A stretch of 64,000 bases of DNA, from the NCBI GenBank assembly GCA_022836615.1, contig MU405311.1, positions 1 to 64,000 of the forward strand, given 5' to 3'. The stretch is from Annulohypoxylon bovei var. microspora (Eukaryota; Ascomycota; Sordariomycetes; Xylariales; Hypoxylaceae). Shown here piece by piece: positions 45,447-58,787 of the stretch (the first letter of the stretch is position 1; every line of letters starts with the position of its first letter). The notes beneath the pieces were generated by a model. That model had not been told where the DNA came from and searched no databases. It worked only from the letters and a program-made list of their open reading frames with translations. A program made the position numbers and the translations under genes.

Positions 45447-45548
45447 TGACAAGAGTGGGATTCGAACCCACGAGGGTTTCCCCACGAGGAAATCGTGTTA
45501 AGATTATGACCTTAACCTCGCGCCATGGACCAACTCGGCCATCTTGCC
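45447..45548 (-). tRNA. tRNA-Leu(AAG) with a 19-nt intron
   Basis: Read on the minus strand from 45548. The acceptor stem GGCAAGA pairs with TCTTGTC (one G-T pair), with A73 as usual for leucine. T8-G9 and the D arm GGCCGAG follow. The anticodon stem CGAGG/CCTCG encloses TTAAGG-T with anticodon AAG at 45513-45511. A 19-nt intron (45509-45491) sits after position 37, the canonical place, and contains CTTAA that can pair with TTAAG of the anticodon loop, as in other pre-tRNAs. The long variable arm has GGG-GAAA-CCC, and the T arm is GTGGG-TTCGAAT-CCCAC. All class II leucine features agree. No CCA is encoded. Confidence 0.92.
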
Positions 45549-45929
45549 CTTACTCACGATGTTGAACGACGGTGCTATTATTGAACATTATGTAAACACG
45601 CTACACCTACTAGTTGAGCCGCCCCGCAGCCCCTTTTAGCATACATAATTTTCACAAATAAATTGTCTAGCATAATATCTTCACAAACCACATATGTTCA
45701 GTGGAATCTCAAAGAAGACTCAATCAATATCATACTTCTCTCATGAGTACTTTACTAGTTTTGAAACTACATGTGCCGTCTTACATATGTCAGATTTAGA
45801 CATGTTACCGCTCTTTCTAATACATACTATGCGAAGATGGTCAGTCTCTGATGAGTATACTAAGCATCACACCCAAAACAATCCCACGTAATTAATGTAA
45901 GAGCAGGGTGAACTACTAATCTATATCTT
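45549..45929. other. Short gap between tRNA and flavin oxidase gene
   Basis: AT-rich; holds the 5' flank of the tRNA and the 3' flank of the oxidase gene. No gene seen. Confidence 0.55.
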
Positions 45930-48112
45930 CTAATTTCTTCTACATAGTTTACTATTTTGCGAAGGCAAGTTTCCTAGTATCATCTCAGACATCTTCCAAT
46001 CTTCCGACCCGACGGCAGTATGGGCATAAAACACGCCGAACGGATCGTACAACTGCTTGATTCGATATAATCTCGCATAATTGCTCCCGAAGAAGGCCTG
46101 GCTGAAGTTGGGCTCGATATAGTCGGCCTCCGACATGTAAGCACCGGCACCCGGTGACGCGTCTCGCCAGCGTTGCATCCACCCAAAAGTCAACCTGTCG
46201 CTGGCGGCTTTTATATCGGCTTCCGAATTGGTCGTATTCCATAGTGTTGCCGTAATAGCATGCATCACCGTGTTCCTCCACGCCGGGTTCACGGCGTTGT
46301 CCGGATATCCCGTCTTAGGCGCGGCCGCGATATTGAACGCGACTATGTAACCGCCCTCCTCAACAACGCTTTTAATAGCATCGAAGGTATTGTTCAGCTT
46401 CGCAGCGTCCTGCCAGTTGGATTTCGGGAAGAGACGACTTGCTTGGCGAATCGCGTTGCTTCCCCAAGGCTCGACCGGGAAGCTCGCATACCAGGCATCA
46501 TAAAAGTCGTCGTACTCGGTATAAACCGGGTTGACTTCAACGCCTAGCTCCTGGAATTTGGCGAATAAAGGGGCCACCAACGTCTCGAGTTGAGTCTTGT
46601 TCATCCCTGGCGCGAACCACGGCTTCATGTCGGAGTAATATTGGCCTTCGCCGAGCTTAGAGATCCGGAAGTACTCATAGTTGCCAGCGTCAGTGTAGGT
46701 GATGAAGCCGTCAAAGAAAGCGCGCATTGCAGCCCAGAACTGCGTGTACGAGAGGGTCGGCCCTGTTGCTAAAACATAATCCAAGGTAGTCACTTTGATC
46801 TTCGGATACGCCTTAACAACGACCGATGTAACTACGCCGAACGTAGAGCCTCCGCCGCCGCGCAAGGCCCAGAATAGGGATGGATGACTCGTTTCGCTCG
46901 CAGTCACGAAACGACCATCGGCCGTGACCACTTCCATTGATAGCACCTGGTCCGCAGCCAAGCCGTACAGGCTAGATAGGGGCGAATGCCCACCACCCAT
47001 AAGAAATCCTCCCATAACGCCAACAGTCTAAACTCTTCGTTAGCCCACGGGCTACCTACTTCGCGGGGATTGTATCATGTGGATTACTTACTCGACCTTC
47101 ACCACCCACGATAGTGACTCCATTATTCCTAGCCGCTTCGTACGCCTCGAAAGCCTGGATTCCGGAGCCGAGTTTAAAGGCAGGGCCACGGTAGGAGCCT
47201 TGGAGATAGTTCCTAAAGAACCGGATCTGTTTGAGGTTGTGAGTCCAGATCGACAGCGCTCCCATGCCGACGGACTTCGCAGCGAAGTCGTGGCCGGTGT
47301 TTTTGATCACCACGCGCAGGTTGAGGTTACGCGCGAAATTAACCGCGAGCTGGATCTGTGCTACGTTGCGGACGGAAACCGCGTAAGCGGGATAGCCGCC
47401 GACTGTGCATTCACTCTTCGCGGGCATCAGCGCCGGCGGCATGCAAGTCGATCCCTGGAATAGGACTGCGTTGACTGAGGTAGGGTCCTCGGTGCTATTG
47501 AATTTGTTAGAGTCGCCGCCCCTCTGTGGGTTGCTTGTGGCCCTGGAACTTACTGGTAAATGGATGCATTGATCCAGTTGTTAGTGATGAAATCACACTT
47601 GGTCGAGTTATAATCTTTGAAGGAATCATAGCACGAGGATGCGTAAGGAACCGTCTTAATTAGACCCCCGCCGAGTAAGACCTCGAATAGCTTCCAGGTT
47701 GATGAGAAGGGCCAGAATGGATCATCTGGATATGTTTTGCATAATCCAGGTATGGTCCGCTTTGATAATGTTTCATTCAGGCTTGACTCATTCTGAAAGC
47801 TAAATAGTGTGATATCAGACAGCTCAAAGTCGGTAAGGTTTGCTATAACGGCCTCGGTCAGTTGTTGCGCCTCTCCCTCGAAGAGATCTGCAGTCGAATT
47901 CGACTCCTTCACGTCGACGATAGCTACAGCGGGGGCTACCGTAGATTCATTGGCCGCTAAAGGGGATATCAGTGACAATTTCTCCTTTGTTTACTGCCGC
48001 GAATTTTAAACTAACGAACTGTGGAATTGTCCACGACAATTGTTTGGCCATATACGACGCGTGGTAGCGAAATCAGTAGAGTGCCTACGATGATTTTCCT
48101 AAAGCAAGACAT
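45930..48112 (-). CDS. Secreted berberine-bridge-type FAD-linked oxidoreductase, copy 2
   Basis: On the minus strand. A signal-peptide exon starts at 48112 (MSCFRKIIVGTLLISLPRVV, then YGQTIVV). Main exons: about 47984-47554, 47494-47092 and 47027-45930, about 665-670 residues in all. The first intron (within about 48050-47985) is not resolved: possible donors are weak and the shortest reading gives only 35 nt. The PCMH domain shows VVIKNTGHDFAAKSVG with the His expected to carry FAD, then GGEGRTVGVMGGFLMGGGHS and the block LFWALRGGGGSTFGVVTSV. The C-terminal part has YRIKQLYDPFGVFYAHTAVGSEDW, ending LCRRN. Unlike copy 1 there is no Cys before the GGGH segment, so only one covalent FAD link is expected. 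The long N-terminal region before PCMH is typical of this secreted fungal subgroup. Divergent from a PTH11-like gene 1.7 kb away. Confidence 0.88.
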
Positions 48113-49788
48113 CGATGTTACGCGTGCCCAGAGAGCCGGCACGAGCTCAGTTTCAATGGTTCAACTTGGACAAAAGATCGCGAGTAATAATTCAATCTGT
48201 CTACCTCTGCCGTATATATTCTATATGGCTACATATAACTTACGACACTTCATCGGATCCGGTAGGGATTCCGGTTAGGGCACGGTCGTCCGCCTGCTTT
48301 GTCGGAGCGTGCCACATGGATGAGTCGGCGATGGATACCTGCTGACAAAGTGCAACAGTAGCAGCGGATCCTCACGCGAGGATCCTTTTACCCCAAGAAA
48401 ATATCCATGGCAGGCCAGATAGTTGAGAGTATCGGCGCTATTCTGCAGCTTTGCCGAAGTCCCACAATAGACTAGGTATAATATGGTAGGAGAGGTCGGA
48501 GCTAGGTCTAGGTATTGAAAGATGCATGGCACAATGATATAACCAACTGTGGCTTTCACGCTCTTAGTTTCTTGCGGGAGGCTTTTATAAGTAGGCTGAG
48601 AGATGTTTATTAATCAATATCGGGAATCTAGAAGCCGTCCAAGACTTTCTCTATCAAAGGAGCAGTTGATAATAGAGATTCGAATATTGTTCCTTGGCAG
48701 GGCAAGATTCATAGGAACACAGACGGACTTTGACTGCGCGCAATGGAATCTTCTTTCTCTTCGTCCCGACCAACCCGTCAAACATGGAGGTTTGAATTTT
48801 ACCCGGACCCTTGCAAGCCAGACGGCCTGGATAAATGCTCAGCGAATGAAACAACCGCCACCATGCCATTTCAAGATGCGGACCCCGATGCAACTTCTGG
48901 AGGTGCGACCTTTACCCCAGATAATGCCCCAATGAATAATGCATTTCTAAGGTGGGCCGCGTTCTAGATCTACATACGTCCAACTCTCCCTCCGCATTAT
49001 ATCCCTATGATCTTCGAAACGATATGCCGTGATACCCTGGATTTCTCCCTGCTCTACGACGTTAGAAGGAGTCAAATCACGGTTATCATTCGATAGATGA
49101 CCATTGAATGTGCCGGTTACAGAATAAGCACTTCGAAGAGCGGTATCGGTATATTACGCGTACTTTTCCTAATCGCGAGGACGACCAGTATAATGTCCAG
49201 TGTGTACAAGAGAGAATAGGGGTGACACGTATATTCGTTATATTCGTTACATGTGCTTTCTCCTACTGATCTACGTTCTCTTCCATTCAGGAAGCGGCAA
49301 TTGAACAGACTACTCCTAGATGCTAGATTGCAAGTCTTCGTTATTTTATGTGGTAACCAGTAGCTTGGGTAGGATCAAGAACATGAACTAGGCGCCTTGC
49401 AGGTCAATACCGTTGAAATCAACAAACACATCTACTTAGACTAAGCATATGCAGAGAGTAATGGGGAAGCTATATGAATGGCCTTGGCTGCAGAACAACC
49501 CATTCGCACCTTGTCCAATCCCGGTGGAATAGTTGATTTTAACCAAATAGATATGGGTTGTGTATAAGGAAAGAGGCTGAATTGGAAGCTTCTGTCGAAT
49601 AGACGCGACTTGTCAGATGCGCTTTGCCTTCCGCGCTGCCCCTGGATACTTCGTATGTGCTGCGTAAGCTAACCCGAACCCAGGGATACCTTGTTATATA
49701 GATAGATGGAGATGTCTATTTCAAGCGAACGGCAATACTTAGATTTTGGCCTCGCGGACCTGTTGAGCAACCGGTACCTCGTAAAACT
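48113..49788. promoter_or_regulatory. Divergent upstream region of flavin oxidase copy 2 and PTH11-like copy 2
   Basis: A 1.7-kb head-to-head gap. Contains a short inverted repeat GGATCCTCACGCGAGGATCC at 48366-48385 and a TATATAG element near 49695, about 90 bp before the plus-strand ATG. No supported gene; frames at 48603-48967 are unrecognised. Confidence 0.4.
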
Positions 49789-51276
49789 ATGGAGTCCTCT
49801 CTGTATACATTTATCTCGAGCGTAGCAAAACGACAATCCCTCGAGGGTCCAGGGAAACCTTCTGGGGACATCACCGACGCCTACCCCTATTCGCCCCTTC
49901 AACAAGGCGGTATCTTTATTTTATTCTTTTTTCCCGCAGTCGCATTTACCGTGGTGGGCCTCAGGGTTTATGGAAGAGTAAGAAGTAGACAGTTCGGATG
50001 GGGTGAGTGGCTGATCGGAAAGGAACTTGACGGAACTTGTTTTCTCGTCCGATGGATCTGTAGCTGATGAGGTGCTGTAGACGATGCTCTAGTATCTTTC
50101 GCCATGGTAGGTGACAACACTTCCAGTTTAAAATAACGATGCTCACATACATCAAGATGTTCTCGATCGCCGAAACGGGATGTTCTTATATGGGTAAGTA
50201 TAGCGATGTGGATTACTCCAGCTAGGAGGGCCAGACGGAGTTTATCGAACAACCTAGCTGACCTTCATCTCCTTACAGCCATGCGTACGGCATATCTAGG
50301 AGTCCACGTCTACGACATTCCGATTACAGCAAACATAAGCCTCGGGATGTATTGGAACTACATAATCCAGATCATATATAACCCGATACTTGCCCTGGTC
50401 AAGTGCTCCGTTTTGACGTTCCTATTGCGAATAGGGGGGCAGAGGCGAAAAATCAGATATTCGATTCATGCCCTCAATGCGTTCAATATTGGGCTAATGA
50501 TCGCAATCTTCGTTACGGTGATTTTTCAGTGCTCGCCAATTACGTATTTCTGGAAACGCATTACCGAACCAACTCTGACAGGGGCATGCATCGATACTGG
50601 GATATTCTATGTGACTACTGCAGCGTTGACCATATTCACGGACGTTCTTGTTCTTGCGCTTCCCTTCTGGATCTTCATGGGACTGAAAATGGCGCCCAAG
50701 GTGAAATTCGCCATAATGGTTGTGTTTCTTCTAGGAGCAATGTGAGCCATATCTACTAACTATCTACTGAGCACGAGGAGACTGACACTCCTTTACAGAG
50801 TTACTGTTGTCAGCATTCTTCGTATGCTATGGATCATAGAGACTTCTCTCTACCCGATGAAATACGACTACTCCTACGATATCAGGTTCACATATTCCGC
50901 CGTCGAAACAAACCTGGCGATAATCACGGCATCGGGTCCGGCACTTCGACCGTTATTCATGATTTGGTTCCCTCGCTTCTTCTCTTCGCTTCGTGGGACT
51001 TCGAATCAGAACTATCGTTACCGGGATGCACCATACGTAAATGATACAGGGAACGCTAATAAGTCGGGGACTAATGGCAACAGCTCAAAGGGAGACCATA
51101 CCTCATATGGCACATCATCCTTTGCCCTAAGAGACACGAATAAACGGACAGAAATAAGGGGCCACTCGCCGACCACCAGCGAGGAGGAGATTATGACGTA
51201 CAATGGTATTGTACGGACGACAGAAGTTGAGATACAATTCGGTGCGAGACCACCGTCATCTCCCCGCCAACAATGA
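49789..51276 (+). CDS. PTH11-like integral membrane protein (fungal rhodopsin domain), copy 2
   Basis: Five exons, 49789-50002, 50081-50106 (26 nt), 50157-50193 (37 nt), 50279-50741 and 50799-51276, give 405 residues. Hydrophobic segments include FILFFFPAVAFTVVGLRVYG (helix 1), DDALVSFAMMFSIAETGCSY, IIYNPILALVKCSVLTFLL, ALNAFNIGLMIAIFVTVIFQ, GIFYVTTAALTIFTDVLVLA, VKFAIMVVFLLGAM and a last segment around SAVETNLAIITASGPALRPL. Family marks are W-D-D after helix 1, AYLGVHVYDIP, the loop Cys pair (FQCSPITYFWK and GACIDTG) and S-A-V-E-T-N-L in the last helix. These proteins are sensor- or transporter-like membrane proteins, often next to secondary-metabolite genes. The hydrophilic tail (about 110 residues) is Ser/Asn/Thr-rich. 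Two very short exons are required to keep the conserved WDDALVSFAMMFSIAE join. Confidence 0.9.
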
Positions 51277-51583
51277 AATATAAATACCTAACATCAACAA
51301 CCTATTTTAATATCGAGGAGGGTCGTATATAAGTATAACAGGCACCGGCAGGTTCCAGCTTACTTCGTTGTAAATAATATTCTATTGATACCCCACTGTC
51401 TAATCTAGCCCCTATTACTGTGCCGCTTAAAACAAGCCCAAGAATCAACTTTAATAAAGAGCGGAAGAGGCTGTCTTTCTTACACCAAAAAAAACCCTAT
51501 TTATTAGGAAACTGAGGCAACAAGTATTGCTCAAGGCCTATAGGTAAAAAACTGGGAGATCTGTCTGAAACGATGTGACTATA

Positions 51584-51606
51584 GGTAGGTACCTAGGTAT
51601 GTACCT
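51584..51606. repeat. CCTAGG-type palindrome cluster
   Basis: TAGGTAGGTACCTAGGTATG-like sequence, a shortened relative of the palindrome at 1182 and 9802. Confidence 0.5.
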
Positions 51607-54600
51607 CTATAGCTTCAATAACTAAATCATCAGCTAGAGGAGCTTTATGATATCTATTTCACTTTCTAGGTCAGTAGCATTAGCCATTAGAACTCTTGGT
51701 TCGTCCGGATAAGTAACAACATATGACACGCTGAAGTTTATTACATAAGTTTTACTACCCCCTTTTGCTCTCCTCCTCTTCCATACGATGCTGTTCAACG
51801 AGGAAACCTCTGCTTACTGCCATTGTCTAAATTATCTACCTAGGTGGGTAGGTAGGTATTGTGCGGCGTCAGACTCAAAATCTTACAAGCATTCCAATGG
51901 CTACAGTGACCAAGAGGATAAAGACTGATCACCTAGGTATAGTTGGAAGTCTTACATTACCTATCTAGAGAGAAAAGTGCAGTTCTGGTTCTAGCTATGT
52001 ACCTACTCTTTAATCAAAAATAATCAAATCGGTTTCGGCCGAGAATGAAGCATGACTAGGTACTTGTCCAGTGTGTTAATAAACAGCGAGTAAGCGTTGG
52101 GATAGAGTTAAAGGGGAAAGAATGAGAATGTCGAAGTAAGCTTCACTCCACTTTTAAGACCCTACATCTACTGATATTGAGGCTGTCTACTCGGCATTGG
52201 CAATAAAGATTTTATATGTCTCAAGCCCCTTGCTATTTCACTTCTAGGGGAAGGCTGAATACAGCATAGTCATACAGTCTTGTGATTTCCTTTCGAGTCA
52301 TATTTCCTATTAGGTACTCGCGTGACCGTACTAACCTAACTACTCGATTTACGCAAGGGATTGCTGTTAAAGACATCTGAAAATCCCTCATCCATGTGAA
52401 GTACGTATGCGTCCTTGCTAGGTTTCTTATCTATGAGCGGGACGGACCGGGCCAGACATCCGTAGATCTGACCTACTATTCATGACGGAATAGTTACGTA
52501 GCCCCTCAAGAAGGCTCGTTGGTGGCGACGATGATTTGAAACAGCCGATGAGATCAGGAGATTGGAGATTAATGCTACAGCTCCTTAGAATTATATACAT
52601 ATGTATTGTTCTTAAGCCCCCTTATTCTGGTATGTGATCAGCATTCAAAACAGATACAGATTATGATAAGTGCGATCACTCCGATTTGAAAAGAAAAGGA
52701 TCTACGATAGCTAACTCCAGCTCAGAACAACATTGCACGCCATAAAAGCATAGCATAGCATTCTACATCGTCATGGACTAAAGCGATGGTCCTAAGTTTA
52801 AGCAATATCCAAGATACATGGTGTTAACCGAATCACGACAATACGAAGTACAACTCTTCATCAATAACTCCGGAATACTTCATTTACCCTACGTGCTTAG
52901 GCGTGTGGCTAGATTACAAGCTCTCTCCAAACATTATGCATACATGGACGCTAAAATAACTGACGTGAATAACAACAAGAATATATCCGAGCATCGTCAT
53001 ATACACGTCGCTCATCAAAATAACCTCTACACCGCTTGCTTCGAAGTTGAATCCACGAGGCCTAGAACACGCAATGCAGCCCGGCAAGAAGGAAAACGAC
53101 TCCTTCGCAATCTCCGGCTTGGCAAGCCATCGTGAAGCTTGGCCAGATGCCGTAATACCCGCTTGAGATGGGGGAACAACCATGCTTCCTCTTCACATCG
53201 CTACCCCTGTCCGTCCACACCAGGCTTGAGAGAATTCAGCGATAGGGGAAATAAAATAGGGGCGGACGGCACGGAACAGGCAACTCATCACCCGCCATAG
53301 CTACCTGCTATCTCTGTCCTACCTATAACGACACAACGACGTTATCGCGCCACGGGTTGTAGGCGGTCGAAACAAGCGCATATCTTGGCCCCATTTCCCC
53401 TCGCACCGCATTTTTGCTTGTTGCGCCCATGGCATCATTCTGATCACTTCCTCCTCTAGGTTCACAGGGTGGTACAAAGAGAGGGGAAGGCAAAGAACCC
53501 CATCGTAGTCGTAGGTACTGTACATGAGGGGGGGACGTACAGACCTTGGGGAGAAACGCGCACCAGGCCGCGATCAGTCCAGATATCACGCGATTACGAT
53601 CGTCCGCCTAGGCAGTGTAATTGACGAAGGGGAAGCAGAAAAAAAGAGGGACGGAAGAAAGAGGCAGCCAAAAAACACGAGAAAGCAAGCGCACAAAAAG
53701 AACCTCAGACAGGTGACTTACGACCACCCGGCGCCGGAACCTAGCGATGTCGGGTTGCGCCGTCTATCAGGGCACAGTAGGGCGGCATCAGATATATAAA
53801 ACATTGGGTTGCACCACGTTATACGGCAACAAAAAAAAATTAAAAAAGGGACATTCGACCAAAGGGAAAACAGGGAAAATGAATTAACTCGCGTGGTCCC
53901 CCCTGGACGGACACGCGCCATGTCGCCTGAGGTTGGGGGGGGAAAAAAAGTCTGCTACTCGATCGCGCAGGGAGCCATATTGGGCTACCGCTGCTGCTGC
54001 TGTACTGCTGCGCGACAATAACACGACCGGACGGCGGTCACCTAGCACAGGCGCGGAGCGCGGAGCACAGAGCGCAGAGCCCGCAGCGGACCTTCAGGTT
54101 TTTTTATTTTATTATTATTTTATTATTTGGATGCCTGCGAGGTCGGCGGTGGTTGGATATCGCTCCATCGCTGGGCGCAATCCCCGTCTCCCAGTAGGGT
54201 GATGTGGCATGATGGCGGATGATTCGGGCATGGTGTGTTTGTGCGGCCAGCATGGTAAATAATAGACCCAGCGCTATGTCGTTTCGCGGTCCGCACGGGC
54301 TCCATGACGAACAGCGCCGGCGAGGGCTTCGACCTCCGCGAGACACGCATAGACCTAGCCTTTGCAAGGCCCGACCTTGCTCGACGAGGTCCGGACGGCC
54401 AACCAGAGCTGCACCCGGCGAGGCAAAGAGAGATTTGATGAGGCGTCCAAGTTCCACGGCATTTTTGGCGGAAACGTACAGGAGAAAAAAAGAGATGCAT
54501 GGTTTAGCAGCAGGGGAAGGCGGTCCTTACTGCGTCGCGGTTCTGCATTATGGACCGGCGACCAACTTTTTTTCTTCTTTCAAATCAAATTATTATTATT

Positions 54601-55213
54601 TTTTTCCTAATTTCAAGATTGAGGGCCTGTTCTGTGGTACGTTTCACCATCCCCACAGAATCTGACACTCCGTGAGACGCAAGGTCTGCAGGAGAGAGAT
54701 GATATCGACGGAGGGGAGATGCGAAGCTGTGGGGAGAAAGAGAGATAGCAAGCTGTGTAGCCATGCACATAGTAAGCAGCTGAACTGCACCAGCGTGCTC
54801 AGCTGCCGGCCCCCGGCCCTGTCAGTGGCCACGACACGATGACGGGCTGCTCGCCCTACCGCCCAGCAACGCTGACTCGACGCAAATTACCGTAATAGAC
54901 ACGCGGGATGTAGGTAATCTAATGATGTAGCAATGCAATTTTTTTTTACTTATTTATTTACTCTTCCCTTGCCTTCTGTTCCGAGAGTAAGCGCACAGGA
55001 GTATGGAAATGATCAGGAAATGCCACGTCAAGTAGCGCGGCAGATTGTTTAAGAAATAAGCCAAGGAGATGTATCCTGGCAACACGTGCGGGAGACGACA
55101 GCATATTAGACTCCTTACATGCTTGGGTGGTGCATGGATGCATGAAGCGTAGCCTTGTGACACCCGTGGGGCCGGGTGAGGCTCACTAATAATAAAGTAA
55201 TAATACGTCAGCC

Positions 55214-55268
55214 GTGTATGTGTGTGTAGGTGTAAGTTTGTAAGTGTAAGTGTGTAAGTGTGTAAGTC
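55214..55268. repeat. Imperfect TG/GTAAGTGT repeat
   Basis: A run of TGTG and GTAAGTGT units, open on the minus strand as a His/Thr-rich frame that is only a composition artefact. Confidence 0.7.
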
Positions 55269-56972
55269 TATATATGTATATGCGCGTATGGATGTGTGTG
55301 ATATTTCGGACGACGTGGGCTCGCCAAGGTAATGGGGAATGGGCATGGGCACTCGAAGCGAGCTGCAGAGCGCCGTGAATGGCAACAGCAGCCGCGCCGA
55401 ACAAGTGATCACGTCGTTTCGCCGATCCCAGCGGTCCCAAGACCCAGTGCAAAGTCCGGTTTGGTTTGCAGGGCTGAGACGAGACGAGACGAGACGAATG
55501 AAACTCGGAACTATCGTCCCGATCAGCATGGCACCGCTAACCCGCCTGACCGGTATTGCTCGGAGAAGGGGGGGCCATAGGTTCCAGCTCGTAAGCTTCG
55601 AGAGAGGGCCGCCTCGGGCCGAATTTGGCCTAGGGCAGCGGAAAGGTGCAGCAAGCGCCGAGCACTTCCTGCTGCTACATCACGGAGCTATTTCTGGGGC
55701 CAAGAGCCAAGGTACGGATCCACGGCGATGCAGGGTGTCTGGGTGTGTCGCTATTTGGACCCCACGGACATCGTGATGACGCTCAGATGACCCAAGATTT
55801 CTAGCTGTTGCCGGTGATACTACACAATGTACGATAGGAGATCTTGCTACTAACCTTGGAACTCATGCTAATCATTGCTAAGGCGGTCAGGCGCCCTGCG
55901 GGAGCTAACCAGGTCTAGGCTCGACCAAACGGGACTATAGAATGACCGCAGACGTAAAGGATGGGTTATAACGGCCAGTGGTATACGGCTAATGAAACAC
56001 TGCGACAGGTCGAAGAATAGCGGTCGGGTTCTGATGAGTCTAGGTATGAACCGGCCACGGTGCCAAGGGCTGAAAAGTTCGTAAAAGGGGAGGGAAAAGT
56101 CGACGGCAGTTCAGTTAGAGTAAGCACCTCACGTAGATAAACGTCAGAGGCGTTTCGCGGAGAAACTAAGGTTTTCCAGGGGGCTGGGAACGACGAGGAA
56201 CGGGACGCGCGGATAGGGGGGGCGTAGAACACGGCAAGATGCGTCAATCGAACCTACTAGTGACCGAGTTTGCCGGGACATCTCCATGGACTACAAGGCA
56301 TGTGGTCGTAGCATAATATGCGTTTTCGTGATATAGGGGGAGATATTCGCTGAATATTGCTCTATACTTACTGATCGGTCATCTTGAGAGACGTGTACGG
56401 AAAGGTGTCAAATGTTCAGGCAGTAAGACCATCGAGCTTTAATTGTATAGTTCTTTGTCAGGCCTCTGCAGCGGTCCCTTTTTGGGTTAACGGAATCCGA
56501 ATCGGGTCGTCTCTGCTCGCGTGAGGCAGGCCGACGTGAGGTAAGCTGATACCAAATTGACAAAAGCATGCAACGCTTAGCTGCCGTAGTCAAATGAAAT
56601 CACCTCGTCCATTCGTCTTTTCTCTCTCTCTAGATTACGTTGTTGATAATTCGTCACATCTTACGAGTAGACTGCGCGCTGGCTGCACACTGCTATACTT
56701 ACGCTCTAGGGGGATTCGAGGCGAATGGGAGATGTATCCAAAGTCTACGCTGCAGGGCTGGCTTGTCCCCATAAGTACCGATACCAAATGCTACCCTGAG
56801 TACCAGATGGTTATTGCTTCAAACTCCCCTTGTTGACGATCAGGTTCGACCCCAAAACCCGAAAGGAAACCTGCAGCGAGGGCGCAGGGGGGGTTCGACT
56901 TGCTGGGTCGACCAGCGTCGGCTAGAAACCATGATAAAATGACCTGTCAAGTTCGTGTCCCTCCTCCGTCTC

Positions 56973-57000
56973 GCTGCCGCTGCCGCTGCCGCTGCCGCTG
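56973..57000. repeat. (GCTGCC)n hexanucleotide repeat
   Basis: Four to five tandem hexamers in the gene-free 3' part of the window. Confidence 0.8.
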
Positions 57001-58769
57001 ACTTACCCATGAGGCTGACTTACCTTGACCATATACCGTGGTCCGCGGTCCGTGGTTCGCGTTCCGTGGTGAGGATATAGGTGTAAGTCTTAGATATGTG
57101 GGTTACTAGCCTTCGTTGTTGAGTTGATCTATGCTCGACAGCGCATCAATACGGACTTATACCCAGTCCGCGGACGTGTCGCTACGCCGGCCCTTCCGTC
57201 GTCACAAATTTCATCACCGGGACAATTCTCGGTGTCAATTATTCCATTAGTGGCAGAGAGGGCTTTGGGCTTTCATAACACTTGCCCTTTTCTCCCTGCA
57301 CGACGAGACACTAGAAGTGGAGTTCGTTCCGGAACAATAACATTGGTGATAGATCAGGTAGCACAAACGTGCCTATTACAACATACAACACTGAGCGACT
57401 CTACTCTCGGTGAAGATTGGCTGGTCTCACCGACTGACCTCTTTTCTTCTACGCGCCATGACTCGGATCTCTTGTCATTAACTTAACCTGTCAGATGCGA
57501 GAGGAGGAGAAGAGGAGGCATGCAGCTACAGCGTCTAGACCTGCGGAGCTTGTTTTCGTTTGGCGTCATTCTAGCATTCCAGCATTCGCACATATGTATG
57601 GATGGATTTGAATACGCAGATCTCTTAGAGGATATGACGCACAGAGCACAAGGGCCGTCGAGCCGAAGATCGACAAAGAAAGAACTTTGCTGTTGTGGTT
57701 GTGGTTATCATATTCAGGGGTAACTAACCAGCTAACATCCACATTCGTGATGCCCAACGGCGAGGGGGGACAGTGTGCTAAAGAACCCGGCCACTTGGGA
57801 GAGCATGGGCAGCTGTCAACGGCCCTCCCCGTTTGTTTCTAGCTCTGCCCTATGTAACCCGACGGGCAAAAGTGTTAGACCTAGGTACTTAAAGGTGAGC
57901 CGATTGTTCTAGCAGAGCTATACCCAGGCGGGCGCGGATGGGCGGTCAAAATATGACCTGTCACTTTTTCTCATACACAGTAGAATGATACGAACCGATG
58001 AAAAAACCCGTTCGGGCTAGCTCGCTGCCCAAGCGGGATGCCGGCCCCCATTCTATCGGCACGATTACAACCCAAGAATTCCAATCCGTGACTTTTTTAA
58101 GCTTATGTATGCCCTCATAGGTAGTTGCTCCTACGGATCGGGTTCAGCCTCTGGAAGGGTAGGTTGCCTAATCCGATCAGGGACATCACAGGCGCATGCG
58201 CCCTGCTAATATAGCCGTTCGCAAATGACCGCTTGCAGATATTGGTCGTACAAAGATCCCAGGACTTGCTGGTGCTGATAGCTGGAGTCGGACAAGAACC
58301 CATGGCTCAAGCTGAAAGCCACCTTAGAGGCGCCAACCTGCAAGGTCTCTCATCTTGATGAAACATCAGTAAGAGGGCCTACACCCCCAAGCGAGTTCCC
58401 TTGCAGCTGTAGCGAGCATGACTGCTGCTGGTAATATGAAGCCGCAACCTATGAACAGGCCAGAATCCCTGAGCGTCAGATCAGTCTCAGCACCAACCTG
58501 CATTGACAGCTCTGTGGGGTAATGCGGCCATGTAGGCTGGGTGGCGCACATCGTGTTCTCGGTGCCAGCCCGCTGTCCTGACTGGTCTGAGCTCATTGCA
58601 CACAGGCAAAGCTGCCGAGGCTGCTGTCGGGGTTGGGTCTCGCATGGGCCGCACACCCCGTCCCCAGCAAACAAACGTGCTTTAGTCTGTAATACGCCTC
58701 CTGACGTAACAACTCATGGTGTGCGGCACTAGACGATGCGATCTACTGTTGGGTCTTGTTGCCGTTAAG

Positions 58770-58787
58770 GAGAGAGAGAGAGAGAGA
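58770..58787. repeat. (GA)n microsatellite
   Basis: About nine GA units in the gene-free 3' part of the window. Confidence 0.85.

Noticed and set aside
45252..45565. Plus-strand frames of 65-89 residues
   Set aside because: They run across the tRNA-Leu gene on the other strand, which has full structural support.
52818..53135. 105-residue plus-strand frame
   Set aside because: No recognisable family or neighbouring exons; length is within chance for this composition.
54954..55529. 191-residue minus-strand frame
   Set aside because: Its His/Thr/Leu-rich middle is the translation of a TG/GTAAGTGT simple repeat; no family features.
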